The notes under the pieces: model-generated | Databases searched by the model: none | What the model was told of the DNA's origin: nothing | What the model saw: only the letters and a program-made list of their open reading frames with translations | From: Legionella genomosp. 1 | GTDB taxonomy: Bacteria > Pseudomonadota > Gammaproteobacteria > Legionellales > Legionellaceae | DNA: 64,000 nt | NCBI GenBank assembly: GCA_945878975.1 | Contig: CAMCUM010000003.1 | Coordinates: 30,582-94,581, forward strand | Direction of reading: 5' to 3' | Shown: in pieces, positions 35,008-44,368 of the stretch | Numbering within the stretch: the stretch's first letter is position 1 | Layout of the letters: each line of letters begins with the position of its first letter | Position numbers and translations under genes: made by a program

Positions 35008-35027
35008 GTTGGGCCAAGAGGCCCAAC
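35008..35027. terminator. GTTGGGCC hairpin
   Basis: GTTGGGCC-AAGA-GGCCCAAC forms a strong 8-base stem 27 bases after the membrane protein gene, matching the element at 29019. No T-run follows, so Rho-independent termination is unsure. Confidence 0.55.
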
Positions 35028-35073
35028 GTACATTTGATTTTGATAATCCGTAGGTAAACTCACACAATTCATG

Positions 35074-35079
35074 TATAAT
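35074..35079 (+). promoter_or_regulatory. -10 element upstream of the mnmG-rsmG gene
   Basis: TATAAT lies 29 bases before the start codon. The -35 region is poor. A CTCAAAATTTGAG palindrome (35084-35096) lies between it and the gene. Confidence 0.5.
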
Positions 35080-35107
35080 ATCACTCAAAATTTGAGCATT
35101 TAATCTT

Positions 35108-37615
35108 ATGAATTTATCAACACATTATGACGTCATTGTTGTGGGGGGTGGGCATGCTGGTACTGAGGCAGCTTTGGCCTCTGCACGTATGGGGGCTACC
35201 ACATTATTATTGACACATAACATGGATTTGCTGGGGCAAATGTCGTGTAATCCTGCTATTGGTGGGATTGGCAAAGGTCATTTGGTCAAGGAAATTGATG
35301 CTTTAGATGGTGCGATGGCGCATGCTGCTGATTTGGCGGGGATTCAGTTTCGGATTTTAAATGCTTCGAAGGGACCAGCGGTGCGGGCCACTCGTGCGCA
35401 GGCTGATCGTGTCTTGTATCGTCAGGCAGTGCGGCATATCTTACAAACCCAACCCAACCTGACCTTGTTTCAGCAAGCAGTAGACGATGTGCTGATTGAG
35501 GGAGATCGAGTGGTCGGGGTTGTGACGCAGATGGGATTGACCCTGCGCGCGCGCGCGGTGGTTCTGACTGTGGGGACGTTTCTTGGCGGTAAAATTCATG
35601 TTGGGATGAACCAATATCCTGGTGGCCGAGCGGGTGATCCGCCTGCTATTGCCTTGGCACAGCGGTTGCGAGAATTGGATTTGCCTGTAGGTCGATTAAA
35701 AACAGGAACGCCGCCGCGGATTGATGGGCGCAGTTTGGATTATAGCCAAATGACAGAGCAGCCTGGTGATACCCCCGTTCCGGTGTTTTCTTACATGGGG
35801 TCGGCTCAGCAACATCCGCAACAAATTTCTTGTTTTATTACGCATACTACTGCTCAGACACATGATATTATTCGTAATAATTTACATCAATCTCCCATGT
35901 ACGCCGGAGTGATTGAAGGTGTTGGACCCCGGTATTGCCCTTCTATTGAAGATAAAGTGGTGCGCTTTGCCGAGAAGACAGCGCATCAAATTTTTGTGGA
36001 ACCGGAAGGGTTGACCACGCATGAAATTTATCCAAATGGTATTTCAACCAGCTTGCCATTCGAAGTCCAAGTGCAGTTTGTGCGCACGTTACGTGGGTTT
36101 GAGCAAGCGCATATCACGCGTCCTGGTTATGCCATTGAATATGATTATTTTGATCCACGCGGATTAACAGCTTATTTACAAACCAAAGCATTTGCGAATT
36201 TATTTTTTGCTGGCCAAATCAATGGGACAACCGGTTATGAAGAGGCTGCTGCGCAGGGCTTGATTGCGGGGTTGAATGCAGTGCTCTGGGTAAGAGAGCA
36301 ACCATTATGGAGCCCACGGCGTGACGAAGGGTATACTGGCGTGCTGATTGATGATTTGATTACGCGCGGTACATTAGAACCTTATCGTATGTTTACGTCA
36401 CGTGCTGAGTATCGCTTGCTGTTACGAGAAGATAATGCAGATTTGCGTTTGACTGAGATAGGTCGTCAATTAGGTTTGGTCGGGGAAGCTCGGTGGCAAG
36501 CCTTTTGTGAAAAACGTGAAAATATTGAGCGTTTGTCACAACAATTACAAGATACCTGGGTGCGTGTTGGGCACAATGCAGCATTGCAAGATGTCCTAGA
36601 GACGCCCATGCAGCATGATTGTCGGGCGTATGAGATATTAAAACGGCCTGAATTGCATTACCATGATTTGCAAAAAATTCCAGATTTGAATTTGCCTCTG
36701 GTGGCTGAAAATATTGCGCAACAAGTGGAAATTCAAACCAAATATGATGGTTATATTGAGCGGCAACGTATGGATATTATCCGAATGCAAAAACACGAAG
36801 CGACGCAATTGCCGCAAGGGATAGATTATCACGAGGTTTCTGGGTTATCGACGGAGATTGTTCAGAAGTTAACGCAAGTGCAACCACGAACGCTTGCCCA
36901 AGCAGGACGTATTTCTGGCGTGACACCAGCAGCGTTATCACTATTGTTGGCACATATTAAGAAAACGACGTTGGCTCAAGCGCGGCGGCAGACTGCGGAA
37001 TCGGATATTGAAAAGGCATTAAAAGAGGGTTTAGCGGCTTTGGCTGTGCCAGGGGATTGGGATGCATTGGCGTGTTCTTACGCTACCTATTTGACATTAT
37101 TAGACAAATGGAATCGTACTTACAATTTGACTGCGGTACAGGCAGTGGAAGATATGGTCGGTCGCCATATTTTGGATAGCTTGGCGATTTTGCCTTGGAT
37201 AACAGGCGCGCATATCTTGGATGTGGGGACTGGGGCAGGGTTTCCGGGTATTCCATTGGCTTTGTGTTGTCCGGACAAACAATTTGTCTTATTGGATAGT
37301 AATGGGAAGAAAACGCGTTTTCTCCAGGAAGCACAGCGTGTGCTGAATTTATCTAATATTACCATTGTGCAAAACAGAGTGGAGCAGTATCAACCCGAAT
37401 TATTATTTGATACGGTCGTGAGCCGTGCGTTTTCTGACTTAAAAACAATGTTAGATGTGACGCGTCATGTGTTAAGGCAATCAGGACAATGGGTGGCCAT
37501 GAAAGGACTTAATGTGGATTTAGAATTGACTGGCGTACAGCATGTGTATCGTTTGGAACCTTATCAGGTTCCTGGGAGCGCAAGTCAGCGATATTGTGTG
37601 ATAATTGATAACTAA
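35108..37615 (+). CDS. mnmG-rsmG: MnmG-RsmG fusion protein
   Basis: One 835-residue frame joins two enzymes that are normally adjacent but separate. Residues 1-625 are MnmG, the FAD enzyme that with MnmE makes the cmnm5 group on the tRNA wobble uridine ([56 protein letters not shown]). Residues about 628-835 are RsmG, the 16S rRNA G527 N7-methyltransferase ([13 protein letters not shown] loop [16 protein letters not shown] near 703, VVSRAF). Both catalytic parts look full length, with no stop or start between them. A sequencing error that removed a stop or shifted frame cannot be excluded. Confidence 0.93.
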   Translation: MNLSTHYDVIVVGGGHAGTEAALASARMGATTLLLTHNMDLLGQMSCNPAIGGIGKGHLVKEIDALDGAMAHAADLAGIQFRILNASKGPAVRATRAQADRVLYRQAVRHILQTQPNLTLFQQAVDDVLIEGDRVVGVVTQMGLTLRARAVVLTVGTFLGGKIHVGMNQYPGGRAGDPPAIALAQRLRELDLPVGRLKTGTPPRIDGRSLDYSQMTEQPGDTPVPVFSYMGSAQQHPQQISCFITHTTAQTHDIIRNNLHQSPMYAGVIEGVGPRYCPSIEDKVVRFAEKTAHQIFVEPEGLTTHEIYPNGISTSLPFEVQVQFVRTLRGFEQAHITRPGYAIEYDYFDPRGLTAYLQTKAFANLFFAGQINGTTGYEEAAAQGLIAGLNAVLWVREQPLWSPRRDEGYTGVLIDDLITRGTLEPYRMFTSRAEYRLLLREDNADLRLTEIGRQLGLVGEARWQAFCEKRENIERLSQQLQDTWVRVGHNAALQDVLETPMQHDCRAYEILKRPELHYHDLQKIPDLNLPLVAENIAQQVEIQTKYDGYIERQRMDIIRMQKHEATQLPQGIDYHEVSGLSTEIVQKLTQVQPRTLAQAGRISGVTPAALSLLLAHIKKTTLAQARRQTAESDIEKALKEGLAALAVPGDWDALACSYATYLTLLDKWNRTYNLTAVQAVEDMVGRHILDSLAILPWITGAHILDVGTGAGFPGIPLALCCPDKQFVLLDSNGKKTRFLQEAQRVLNLSNITIVQNRVEQYQPELLFDTVVSRAFSDLKTMLDVTRHVLRQSGQWVAMKGLNVDLELTGVQHVYRLEPYQVPGSASQRYCVIIDN

Positions 37616-37670
37616 CGCGATGTTTGATTTTTAAGAAAAATGAAAGCATTGCGAAAACTAAGGATCTTAT

Positions 37671-38441
37671 ATGGCAAAAATCATCGCCATTGCAAATCAA
37701 AAGGGGGGCGTGGGCAAAACGACCACGACTATCAATTTGGCAGCATCTCTCCATGCCAGCGAACATAAAGTTTTGTTGATTGACCTTGATCCACAAGGTT
37801 CTGCAACGGTTGGTTGTGGTGTGGATAAACATAATTTGGTTTGGTCGATAAATGATGTGTTGTTACATGATTGTACCGTCGAACAAGCGTGCTTGACAGT
37901 GGCGAATGGCTTCGATTTGATCCCCGCCAATGGTGATTTGACAGTGGCCGAAGTGGCTTTGATGTCGAAGGTGAATCGAGAAGGGTTTTTGGCGCAAGCA
38001 TTACGAAGCGTTTCCGAACAGTATGATTATATTGTGATTGATTGTCCTCCTGCATTGAATACTTTGACGCTGAATGCATTAATGGCTGCCGACTCGGTCT
38101 TGATTCCTATGCAATGTGAATATTTGGCTATGGAAGGATTGGTGGCTTTATTAGGTACCATTGAACAAGTGCGTAATGCTTTGAATCCACGGTTAAAACT
38201 TGAGGGGATATTGCGGACGATGTATGATGCTCGCAGTCGTTTGTGTACGGAAGTATCAAGACAACTTTTAGCACATTTTGATGATAAGGTGTATCAAACT
38301 GTGATACCGAGGAATGTCCGTCTGGCTGAAGCCCCTAGTCACGGGCTCACCGCATTACAATATGCGAAAAACTCTGTTGGTGCCGCAGCTTATATGGTTT
38401 TGGCAGTAGAAATGATTAAGCGTCAAGAGGTGCTTGTATGA
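37671..38441 (+). CDS. parA: Chromosome partitioning ATPase ParA (Soj)
   Basis: A 256-residue Walker-type ATPase with the deviant Walker A KGGVGKTTT, LIDLDPQG, and VIDCPPAL. It moves ParB-bound origin regions. AGGA precedes the start. Its stop overlaps the parB start by four bases (ATGA). It follows the mnmG-rsmG gene as usual near chromosomal origins. Confidence 0.96.
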   Translation: MAKIIAIANQKGGVGKTTTTINLAASLHASEHKVLLIDLDPQGSATVGCGVDKHNLVWSINDVLLHDCTVEQACLTVANGFDLIPANGDLTVAEVALMSKVNREGFLAQALRSVSEQYDYIVIDCPPALNTLTLNALMAADSVLIPMQCEYLAMEGLVALLGTIEQVRNALNPRLKLEGILRTMYDARSRLCTEVSRQLLAHFDDKVYQTVIPRNVRLAEAPSHGLTALQYAKNSVGAAAYMVLAVEMIKRQEVLV

Positions 38442-39322
38442 GTCAGCAACATAAGAGTTTGGGCCGCAATTTATCAGCGTTATTGAGCCAATCTGCGATA
38501 CCAGTCACACCAGATACCCGTGTGATGGAGCAAGTGCAGATTGAATATCGCCCTATTACAAGCTTGATTCCTGGTCGATATCAACCGCGACGCTTCTTTT
38601 CTGATGAGACCATTGCTGAATTAGCGGATTCTATTCGTAAACAGGGGTTGCTCCAACCATTGGTAGTGCGCGAGTTACAACCAGGTCGTTATGAGATCAT
38701 TGCGGGAGAAAGGCGATGGCGTGCTTGTCAGCAGGTGGGCTTGTCACAAGTGCCTGTCTTGATTCGTCAGGTCAATGATGAAACAGCCATTGCATTGGCT
38801 TTGGTCGAGAATTTACAACGGGAAGATTTGTCTGTGCTAGACCAAGCACGATCGATGCAGCGCTTGTTGGTAGAGTTCAGTATGTCACATCAACAAATAG
38901 CCGATATTTTGTCTAAATCACGCGCCGCGGTCACCAATCACCTGCGTTTACTGAACTTGCCAACGGAAGTTCAAATGTTTTTGGAGCAGGGTGTTTTAGA
39001 TATGGGACATGCTCGGAGTTTGTTGACTTTACCTGCTGAAGAGCAGAAGCGTGTTGCAGATATAGCGGTTGCCAAGGCTTTGTCTGTGCGTGAAACAGAG
39101 CGTTTGGTTAATACTGTCAAAATGAAAAAAACTGATACTACCAAACCAACTGCAACGTATCCGAAGACATTGCAGTCACAGTTAAATAATCTTTCCCAAC
39201 AGTTAAGCACGGAAGTGCAATTGAAATTGGGTGCTGCTGGCCGTGGGACATTGGTTATTCATTACACTGATCTGACGAGTTTGGATCAGATCATCACTAA
39301 AATATTAACGCCGGTATCTTAA
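38438..39322 (+). CDS. parB: Chromosome partitioning protein ParB (Spo0J)
   Basis: A 294-residue parS-binding CTPase. It has the N-terminal GRYQPRRFF, the CTP-binding GERRWRACQ and ENLQREDLSVLDQA motifs, and the helix-turn-helix with HQQIADILSKSRAAVTNHLR, and a C-terminal dimer domain. I saw no parS consensus in this window. Confidence 0.95.
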   Translation: MSQQHKSLGRNLSALLSQSAIPVTPDTRVMEQVQIEYRPITSLIPGRYQPRRFFSDETIAELADSIRKQGLLQPLVVRELQPGRYEIIAGERRWRACQQVGLSQVPVLIRQVNDETAIALALVENLQREDLSVLDQARSMQRLLVEFSMSHQQIADILSKSRAAVTNHLRLLNLPTEVQMFLEQGVLDMGHARSLLTLPAEEQKRVADIAVAKALSVRETERLVNTVKMKKTDTTKPTATYPKTLQSQLNNLSQQLSTEVQLKLGAAGRGTLVIHYTDLTSLDQIITKILTPVS

Positions 39323-39324
39323 GC

Positions 39325-39669
39325 ATGTCGCTACAAAAAGGATTTGTTGCGGAAAATTGTGCGCGTGATTATTTGTTGCGTCAAGGTTTGATCTGGAAAG
39401 TTAGTAATTACCGATCACGTATGGGTGAGATTGACTTGATCATGCAAGATGGTTCTCATATAGTATTTGTTGAAGTTCGTGCGCGTAGTAGTGCAACGTT
39501 CGGTGATGCTTTAGAAAGTGTCACGACGACGAAGCAGCGTAAAATTATGAAAGCGGCAACTTATTATTTACAGTGTCACGCTTTATTAGAGAAGTATCCC
39601 TGTCGATTTGATGTGGTGGCCCTGCAAGGTCAGCCGCCCGTCATTCATTGGGTTCAAAATGCATTTTAA
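39325..39669 (+). CDS. yraN: YraN/UPF0102 family nuclease-fold protein
   Basis: A 114-residue protein of the UPF0102 family with the endonuclease-like core GEIDLIMQDGSHIVFVEVRAR followed by SVTTTKQRKIMKAATYYL. Role unknown. It begins 2 bases after parB stops and is 12 bases before diaA, so the parB and yraN groups now form one run. Confidence 0.93.
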   Translation: MSLQKGFVAENCARDYLLRQGLIWKVSNYRSRMGEIDLIMQDGSHIVFVEVRARSSATFGDALESVTTTKQRKIMKAATYYLQCHALLEKYPCRFDVVALQGQPPVIHWVQNAF

Positions 39670-39681
39670 GGATCGAGGGTT

Positions 39682-40275
39682 ATGCTGGAGCTGAACGAAC
39701 GTGTCCGGACGTTATTTGCGCAGGATATCGAAAAAAAAATTGCTTCGGTGGATACCTTATCAGATGTGATTGCCTTGGCGGCGCAGAGTTTGGTGGATTG
39801 TCTTCTGGCTGATGGTAAAATCTTTATTTGTGGCCATGGTGGCTCTGCAGCAAATTGTTTACATTTTTCTACGGCTATGTTGCACTGTTTTGAAGTAGAG
39901 CGACCAAGCTTACCCGTGATTAATTTGGCTGGACACGGCGTAATAGGGGCTAATATTGCGGATAGCGGGCAATTTGAACAAATATTTTCGCAACAAATTC
40001 AAGCATTGGGCCAAGCAGGCGATGTGATTCTAGTACTGACGACCACTGGGAAACCAAAGTCTATGGCGCGTGTGGTGCGCGCAGCGCATGATAAGCAGAT
40101 GCATGTGATAGCATTAACTGGGCGTGATGGTGGTGGCGTCACGAATCAATTGAGCCCAAATGATATAGAATTGCGAGTGCAGGGTGAATCTACTGCATGG
40201 ATTCGAGAAATGCATTTATTTATTTTACATTGTTTTTGTGATGTGATTGAACGAGCGTTATTTGGATGTGAGTAA
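39682..40275 (+). CDS. diaA: DnaA initiator-associating protein DiaA
   Basis: A 197-residue SIS-domain protein with the phosphosugar-like pocket GHGGSAANCLHFS and the VLTTTGKPKSM loop. DiaA binds DnaA and promotes initiation in E. coli; the close relative GmhA makes heptose. The position between yraN and dolP favours DiaA. Confidence 0.88.
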   Translation: MLELNERVRTLFAQDIEKKIASVDTLSDVIALAAQSLVDCLLADGKIFICGHGGSAANCLHFSTAMLHCFEVERPSLPVINLAGHGVIGANIADSGQFEQIFSQQIQALGQAGDVILVLTTTGKPKSMARVVRAAHDKQMHVIALTGRDGGGVTNQLSPNDIELRVQGESTAWIREMHLFILHCFCDVIERALFGCE

Positions 40276-40287
40276 GAGAGGTCTGAG

Positions 40288-40890
40288 ATGAAGTTATGGG
40301 GCCGAATTGTTGGCTTAAGTCTGATCTGCATGAGTTTAAGTGCCTGCTTTTCAAATATTATGACAGGTGCAAGTATCGTGTATGATAGGCATCAATGGTA
40401 TCGAAAATTGGACGATTTTCAATTGACAGCGAACGTCAAACAAGTTTTGTTTGACGAGCCAAGTATAAAATGTGACACCTGCTCTGTTGAATATACTATC
40501 TTTAATCATGATATATTATTGGTAGGACATGTACCGAGCCAAGCAGTGCGGCGTAAAGTCAGTGAGCGTATGCGAGCTCTCCATAATAAACGTCATCTTT
40601 ATAATGAATTGGTTGTGACGAGAGAGCGGGGCGATGTTTTTACGGATACTTGGATTACCACAAAAATTCGCTCACAAATGTTGACGGATGCCAGTATCAA
40701 CCCCAAACAATTTAAAGTGGTGACCTTCGATGGCGTGGTGTATTTAATGGGAGATGTGATGCCAGAACAAGCTGAGATAGTTGTGATGTACGCGCGGCAA
40801 TGGAGTGAAGTCAGACGTGTGGTGAAATTGTTTCAGTATTATCATTTAAGTAGTCATGCTGCCTCTGAACAAAACCCAAGCAGCGATTAA
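40288..40890 (+). CDS. dolP: BON-domain outer membrane lipoprotein DolP (YraP)
   Basis: A 200-residue lipoprotein with signal peptide and lipobox LSAC at about residue 19. Two BON domains follow (residues about 50-115 and 120-190), with GHVPSQAVRRKVSERM and LMGDVMPEQAEIVV. It supports outer membrane integrity. Its 3' end overlaps the convergent permease gene by 45 bases. Confidence 0.92.
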   Translation: MKLWGRIVGLSLICMSLSACFSNIMTGASIVYDRHQWYRKLDDFQLTANVKQVLFDEPSIKCDTCSVEYTIFNHDILLVGHVPSQAVRRKVSERMRALHNKRHLYNELVVTRERGDVFTDTWITTKIRSQMLTDASINPKQFKVVTFDGVVYLMGDVMPEQAEIVVMYARQWSEVRRVVKLFQYYHLSSHAASEQNPSSD

Positions 40891-41679
40891 TAATACTCCC
40901 GAAAAAAGTTGCTTCAAGACCGCAGTTTTGAGGTAAAAAGCTAGACGAGTGCCAAAAGGGGCGCAAATCATTGAAGCGATCCCGATGAACAAAGCTGCTG
41001 GCCAATAGATATTTCCCAAAGTGTAGGGAAGTTTGGATATGGGTGCAAGGTAAGATAAAAGCAAGGAACCCACCAATGCGGATATGATACCACACAGGGT
41101 GGCGGTACCCGCCGCTTCTTGCATACTGCAGTGCAGCAGTAAAAACAGTGGTACCATCAAAATCCCCCCGCCGACGCCAAAAATTGTGGATAAATTTCCG
41201 ACGATAAGACTCCCTAAGATGAGCATCCATTTTTCTTGTGTAGAAAAACAGTGGTTAGAAAATTGGTGTTTTTTGTGAGGAATTGGCTTAGAACGTTTGG
41301 CATCTAAAAACAAGTAGATAGCAATTCCAATCAGAAAGAGTGCGAACAACTGGATAAGTAATTCATTACTGATCGCGTGACTCAATAGCGCACCACTTAC
41401 AGGACCTACGCATAACCCAGGCAGCATTCGCCAAAAAATGGGTAAAATCAAGGCTTCGCGGCGATGATAGGCATACGCGCTGGATGTTGATGTCATGGCC
41501 ATTGTAACGAGCGAAGTGCTAGCAGCAATATGCATGGTGTTTGCAGTATGGAATAAGGGATTATATTGCAAAATTAAGACGAGCGCCGGGACGGTCATAA
41601 TACCGCCCCCGACACCCAAAAGCCCGGATAACAATCCGGTGCCTATGCCAATGATAATGTAATAAAAGATTTCTATCAT
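40846..41679 (-). CDS. TauE/SafE-family permease
   Basis: A 277-residue membrane protein with about eight helices and the repeated LLSGLLGVGGGIMTVPAL and STIFGVGGGILMVPLF motifs of the TauE/SafE (DUF81) family, thought to export sulfur-containing or organic anions. ATG 41679 overlaps the sodB stop as TAATG, indicating translational coupling to sodB. Longer starts would run into sodB. Confidence 0.88.
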   Translation of the reverse strand: MIEIFYYIIIGIGTGLLSGLLGVGGGIMTVPALVLILQYNPLFHTANTMHIAASTSLVTMAMTSTSSAYAYHRREALILPIFWRMLPGLCVGPVSGALLSHAISNELLIQLFALFLIGIAIYLFLDAKRSKPIPHKKHQFSNHCFSTQEKWMLILGSLIVGNLSTIFGVGGGILMVPLFLLLHCSMQEAAGTATLCGIISALVGSLLLSYLAPISKLPYTLGNIYWPAALFIGIASMICAPFGTRLAFYLKTAVLKQLFSGVLLIAAWVLFRGSMTT

Positions 41680-42269
41680 TATGCCTTGAAATCTGCTGCA
41701 TGGTTGGCGACAAAGTCCCAATTAACGAGTGACCAAAATGCTTTGAGGTAATCAGGGCGCATGTTGCGATAGTCGATATAATAAGCATGTTCCCATACGT
41801 CGCACGTGAGGAGTGGTGTATGACTGGTCGTAAGAGGGCAGCCTGCATTGGAGGTGCTGACTATTTGAAGTTTTTTAGCAGAATCTCGTACTAACCAAGC
41901 CCACCCGGAACCAAAAGTTGTGAGAGCAGTTTGCGTAAATTTTTCTTGAAATGCCGCAAACGATCCGAACGTTGTACGAATCTCATCTGCAATCGGACCG
42001 CTCGGCTCGTCGCCACCTTTTGGAGAGAGGCAGTACCAATAAAAAGTATGGTTCCAAGTTTGGGCTGCATTGTTGAAGATCCCACCACTGGATTCTTTAA
42101 CGATTTGCTCCAAAGATTGGGTGGCGAAAGGGGTGTCGGTCACTAAATTATTTAAATTCGTGACATAAGTATTATGATGTTTGCCATAGTGGTATTCTAT
42201 GGTTTCTTGTGAGATATGTGGTGCAAGGGCATCTTTGGCATAAGGTAATTCGGGTAATTTGAACACCAT
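41679..42269 (-). CDS. sodB: Superoxide dismutase, Fe type
   Basis: A 196-residue iron superoxide dismutase starting [20 protein letters not shown]. Metal ligands are in the [18 protein letters not shown] and [11 protein letters not shown] segments. Cytoplasmic protection from superoxide. ATG 42269 has AGGAG 8 bases upstream. It is co-transcribed with the downstream permease. Confidence 0.96.
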   Translation of the reverse strand: MVFKLPELPYAKDALAPHISQETIEYHYGKHHNTYVTNLNNLVTDTPFATQSLEQIVKESSGGIFNNAAQTWNHTFYWYCLSPKGGDEPSGPIADEIRTTFGSFAAFQEKFTQTALTTFGSGWAWLVRDSAKKLQIVSTSNAGCPLTTSHTPLLTCDVWEHAYYIDYRNMRPDYLKAFWSLVNWDFVANHAADFKA

Positions 42270-42414
42270 GGGGTCACTCCTGTAATGAAAGAAAAATAGC
42301 TTGGAATTAATATCACGAACACTCTGCGACTGCAATGATTATAGTCGTTAAATTTGTAATGAACCTAGTAATGATGATGAGATTGGACTTTGGGTTTCAG
42401 GGAAATTACTTGTT

Positions 42415-42481
42415 TTTGCCAGCGCAGCGAAGCAATGGGGGCTTTTGAGCTAAGGCCCATTGCTTCGCTGTGCTCGCAAAG
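42415..42481. repeat. AGCGAAGCAAT palindrome (family C), copy 1
   Basis: Perfect 14-base arms AGCGAAGCAATGGG (42426-42439) and its complement (42456-42469), with outer TTTGC/GCAAA. Related to the element at 58395-58470. It lies between divergent sodB and grxD. Confidence 0.8.
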
Positions 42482-42590
42482 GCGGCTATTTTTTTAGACA
42501 TGCTTTCTTTAGTTTGACGCCAACCTACAGTTGCTATCTGTATCAAGTTTCGTCATAATCTCTTCATTTTCACGGCATAGTAGGTGACAT

Positions 42591-42920
42591 ATGACAGATG
42601 ATATTCAGAGTACCGTAGACAAGATCAAACAACAGATTTCTGAGAACAGTATTCTTTTATATATGAAAGGAAACCCTAAGCAACCCATGTGCGGATTTTC
42701 TGCAAGAGCGGTTCAATGTATCGAAGCGTGTGGGGTTGGTTTTGGTTTTGTGGATGTGTTAACAAACCCAGATATTCGTCAAGTTTTGCCTCAATATGCA
42801 AATTGGCCGACTTTTCCTCAGTTATATGTGAAAGGCGAGTTGGTTGGGGGTTCTGATATCATTGCTGAAATGTATGCAGCAGGTGAACTAGAGCCGTTGT
42901 TAAAAGGTGCTGCAGAGTAG
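42591..42920 (+). CDS. grxD: Monothiol glutaredoxin (Grx4 type)
   Basis: A 109-residue glutaredoxin with the CGFS active site (PMCGFSARAVQ) and WPTFPQLYVKGELVGG. It carries or transfers Fe-S clusters. Follows a gap with a TTGACG hexamer at about 42514. The neighbourhood (sodB, peroxiredoxin) is an oxidative-stress block. Confidence 0.95.
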   Translation: MTDDIQSTVDKIKQQISENSILLYMKGNPKQPMCGFSARAVQCIEACGVGFGFVDVLTNPDIRQVLPQYANWPTFPQLYVKGELVGGSDIIAEMYAAGELEPLLKGAAE

Positions 42921-43062
42921 ATCACAAGGCTACATAGTACAATTACTCACCCTTTTGCCGACGTCCCGCGCTTCATGCGCTGGATCCCGTGGACAAGACA
43001 GCGACTTTGGCTGGGAAATGGAGCGAACAGTTACAATTAAATTACTATTAATGGAGAACAAC

Positions 43063-43668
43063 ATGAGTGTGTTAGTTGGTCGGAAAGCGCCTGATTTTAC
43101 TGTGCCGGCGGTCGGGGCAGATGGAAAGATTGTTGATAAATTTAATTTATATGAGCATATTAAAGGTAAGTGCGCGCTGATTTTTTTCTATCCTTTGGAT
43201 TTTACTTTTGTATGTCCCTCTGAATTGATTGCCTTGCATCACCGCATCAATGAATTCAAACAACGTGGGGTGGAAGTGGTTGCGGTATCGATTGATTCGC
43301 ATTTCACCCATAATGCTTATCGTAATACGCCTGTTGATAAAGGTGGGATTGGCGCAGTGGATTTCCCTCTGGTGGCTGATATCACACATAACATTTGCCA
43401 AGCATATGGTGTAGAGCACCCAGCCGCTGGCGTGGCATTGCGTGGAGCGTTTATCATTGATAAAGCAGGGGTGGTACGCTCTCAGGTGGTCAATGATTTA
43501 CCTTTAGGTCGTAATGTGGATGAGTTATTGCGTATTATTGATGCGCTCCAATTCCACGAAGAGCATGGCGAAGTTTGCCCTGCTGGATGGACCAAAGGCA
43601 AAGCTGGTATGAAAGCATCGACAGATGGGGTGGCAACTTATTTGGCACAGCACGCTGGCGAATTGTAA
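43063..43668 (+). CDS. 2-Cys peroxiredoxin (AhpC/TSA)
   Basis: A 201-residue typical 2-Cys peroxiredoxin. Peroxidatic Cys is in LDFTFVCPSEL and the resolving Cys in EVCPAGWTKG. It reduces peroxides. ATG 43063 has GGAG 7 bases upstream; the open frame extends back through repeat-like non-coding bases to 42907. Confidence 0.95.
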   Translation: MSVLVGRKAPDFTVPAVGADGKIVDKFNLYEHIKGKCALIFFYPLDFTFVCPSELIALHHRINEFKQRGVEVVAVSIDSHFTHNAYRNTPVDKGGIGAVDFPLVADITHNICQAYGVEHPAAGVALRGAFIIDKAGVVRSQVVNDLPLGRNVDELLRIIDALQFHEEHGEVCPAGWTKGKAGMKASTDGVATYLAQHAGEL

Positions 43669-43704
43669 ACGGTTCTGGGGATTTACGTATCCCCATGCGT
43701 CTAA

Positions 43705-43750
43705 CCCTCATCCGCCCTTCGGGCACCTTCTCCCACTTGTGGGAGAAGGA
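43705..43750. repeat. CCTCATCCGCCC repeat (family F) with 11-base hairpin
   Basis: CCTTCTCCCAC-TT-GTGGGAGAAGG forms a perfect stem behind a CCTCATCCGCCCTTCGGGCA segment. It separates convergent ahpC-type and rnt genes and could serve as a two-way terminator. Related sequence flanks the IS at 51005 and 52680. Confidence 0.75.
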
Positions 43751-43753
43751 ATT

Positions 43754-44368
43754 TTAATATGGCATACCCGTCTTATCTTGCCACACATTTACCATGGTAC
43801 AGAACAGCTCGGCAGTTTTTTGAGCGTCATAAATGGCAGAATGGGCTTCGTTTTGGTCAAATGAGATACCGGCTGCTTGTGCGGCTTTTGCTAATACAGT
43901 TTGTCCGTAAATCACGCCAGCCAAGGTTGCTGTGTCGAAGCAAGTAAAGGCATGAAAGGGTGAGCTGAGTTTACAACGCTTCATGGCTGCATTGAGAAAT
44001 AATAAATCGAACCAAGCATTGTGCCCCACTAACACAGCCCGTTGACAATTATGTGCTCTGATCGCACGTTGTATCGGCACAAATAAGCGCGTTAAGGCGG
44101 TTTTTTCATCCAATGCAAAGCGCAGGGGTTGATAGGGATCAATTTGATTAAACTCGAGCGATTTTGGATCTAAGACGGCGCCTTCAAAGGGCAAAATATG
44201 TTCGAAAAAATAATCTGCTGGTTTGAGATGCCCAGCGTCATCAAATTCTAGCATGACTGCACAAATTTCTAATAAAGCTGATGTTTTGGGTTCAATCCCG
44301 CCTGTTTCAAGATCCACGATAATAGGCAGAAAGCCACGAAATCTATCTTTGAAACTTGTGTTACGCAT
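43754..44368 (-). CDS. rnt: Ribonuclease T
   Basis: A 204-residue DEDDh exonuclease trimming tRNA and other RNA 3' ends. Exo motifs: IVDLETGG, GHNAWFDLLFLNAA and HSAIYDAQKTAEL. ATG 44368 has GGAG 5 bases upstream and overlaps pyrC by 8 bases; a GTG at 44374 is possible. Confidence 0.94.
   Translation of the reverse strand: MRNTSFKDRFRGFLPIIVDLETGGIEPKTSALLEICAVMLEFDDAGHLKPADYFFEHILPFEGAVLDPKSLEFNQIDPYQPLRFALDEKTALTRLFVPIQRAIRAHNCQRAVLVGHNAWFDLLFLNAAMKRCKLSSPFHAFTCFDTATLAGVIYGQTVLAKAAQAAGISFDQNEAHSAIYDAQKTAELFCTMVNVWQDKTGMPY

Noticed and set aside
37600..39330. parS site near parAB
   Set aside because: No TGTTTCACGTGAAACA-like sequence seen by eye in or around the par genes.
42907..43062. 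Upstream extension of the peroxiredoxin frame
   Set aside because: Family N-terminus and ribosome binding site place the start at 43063; the rest overlaps the grxD stop.
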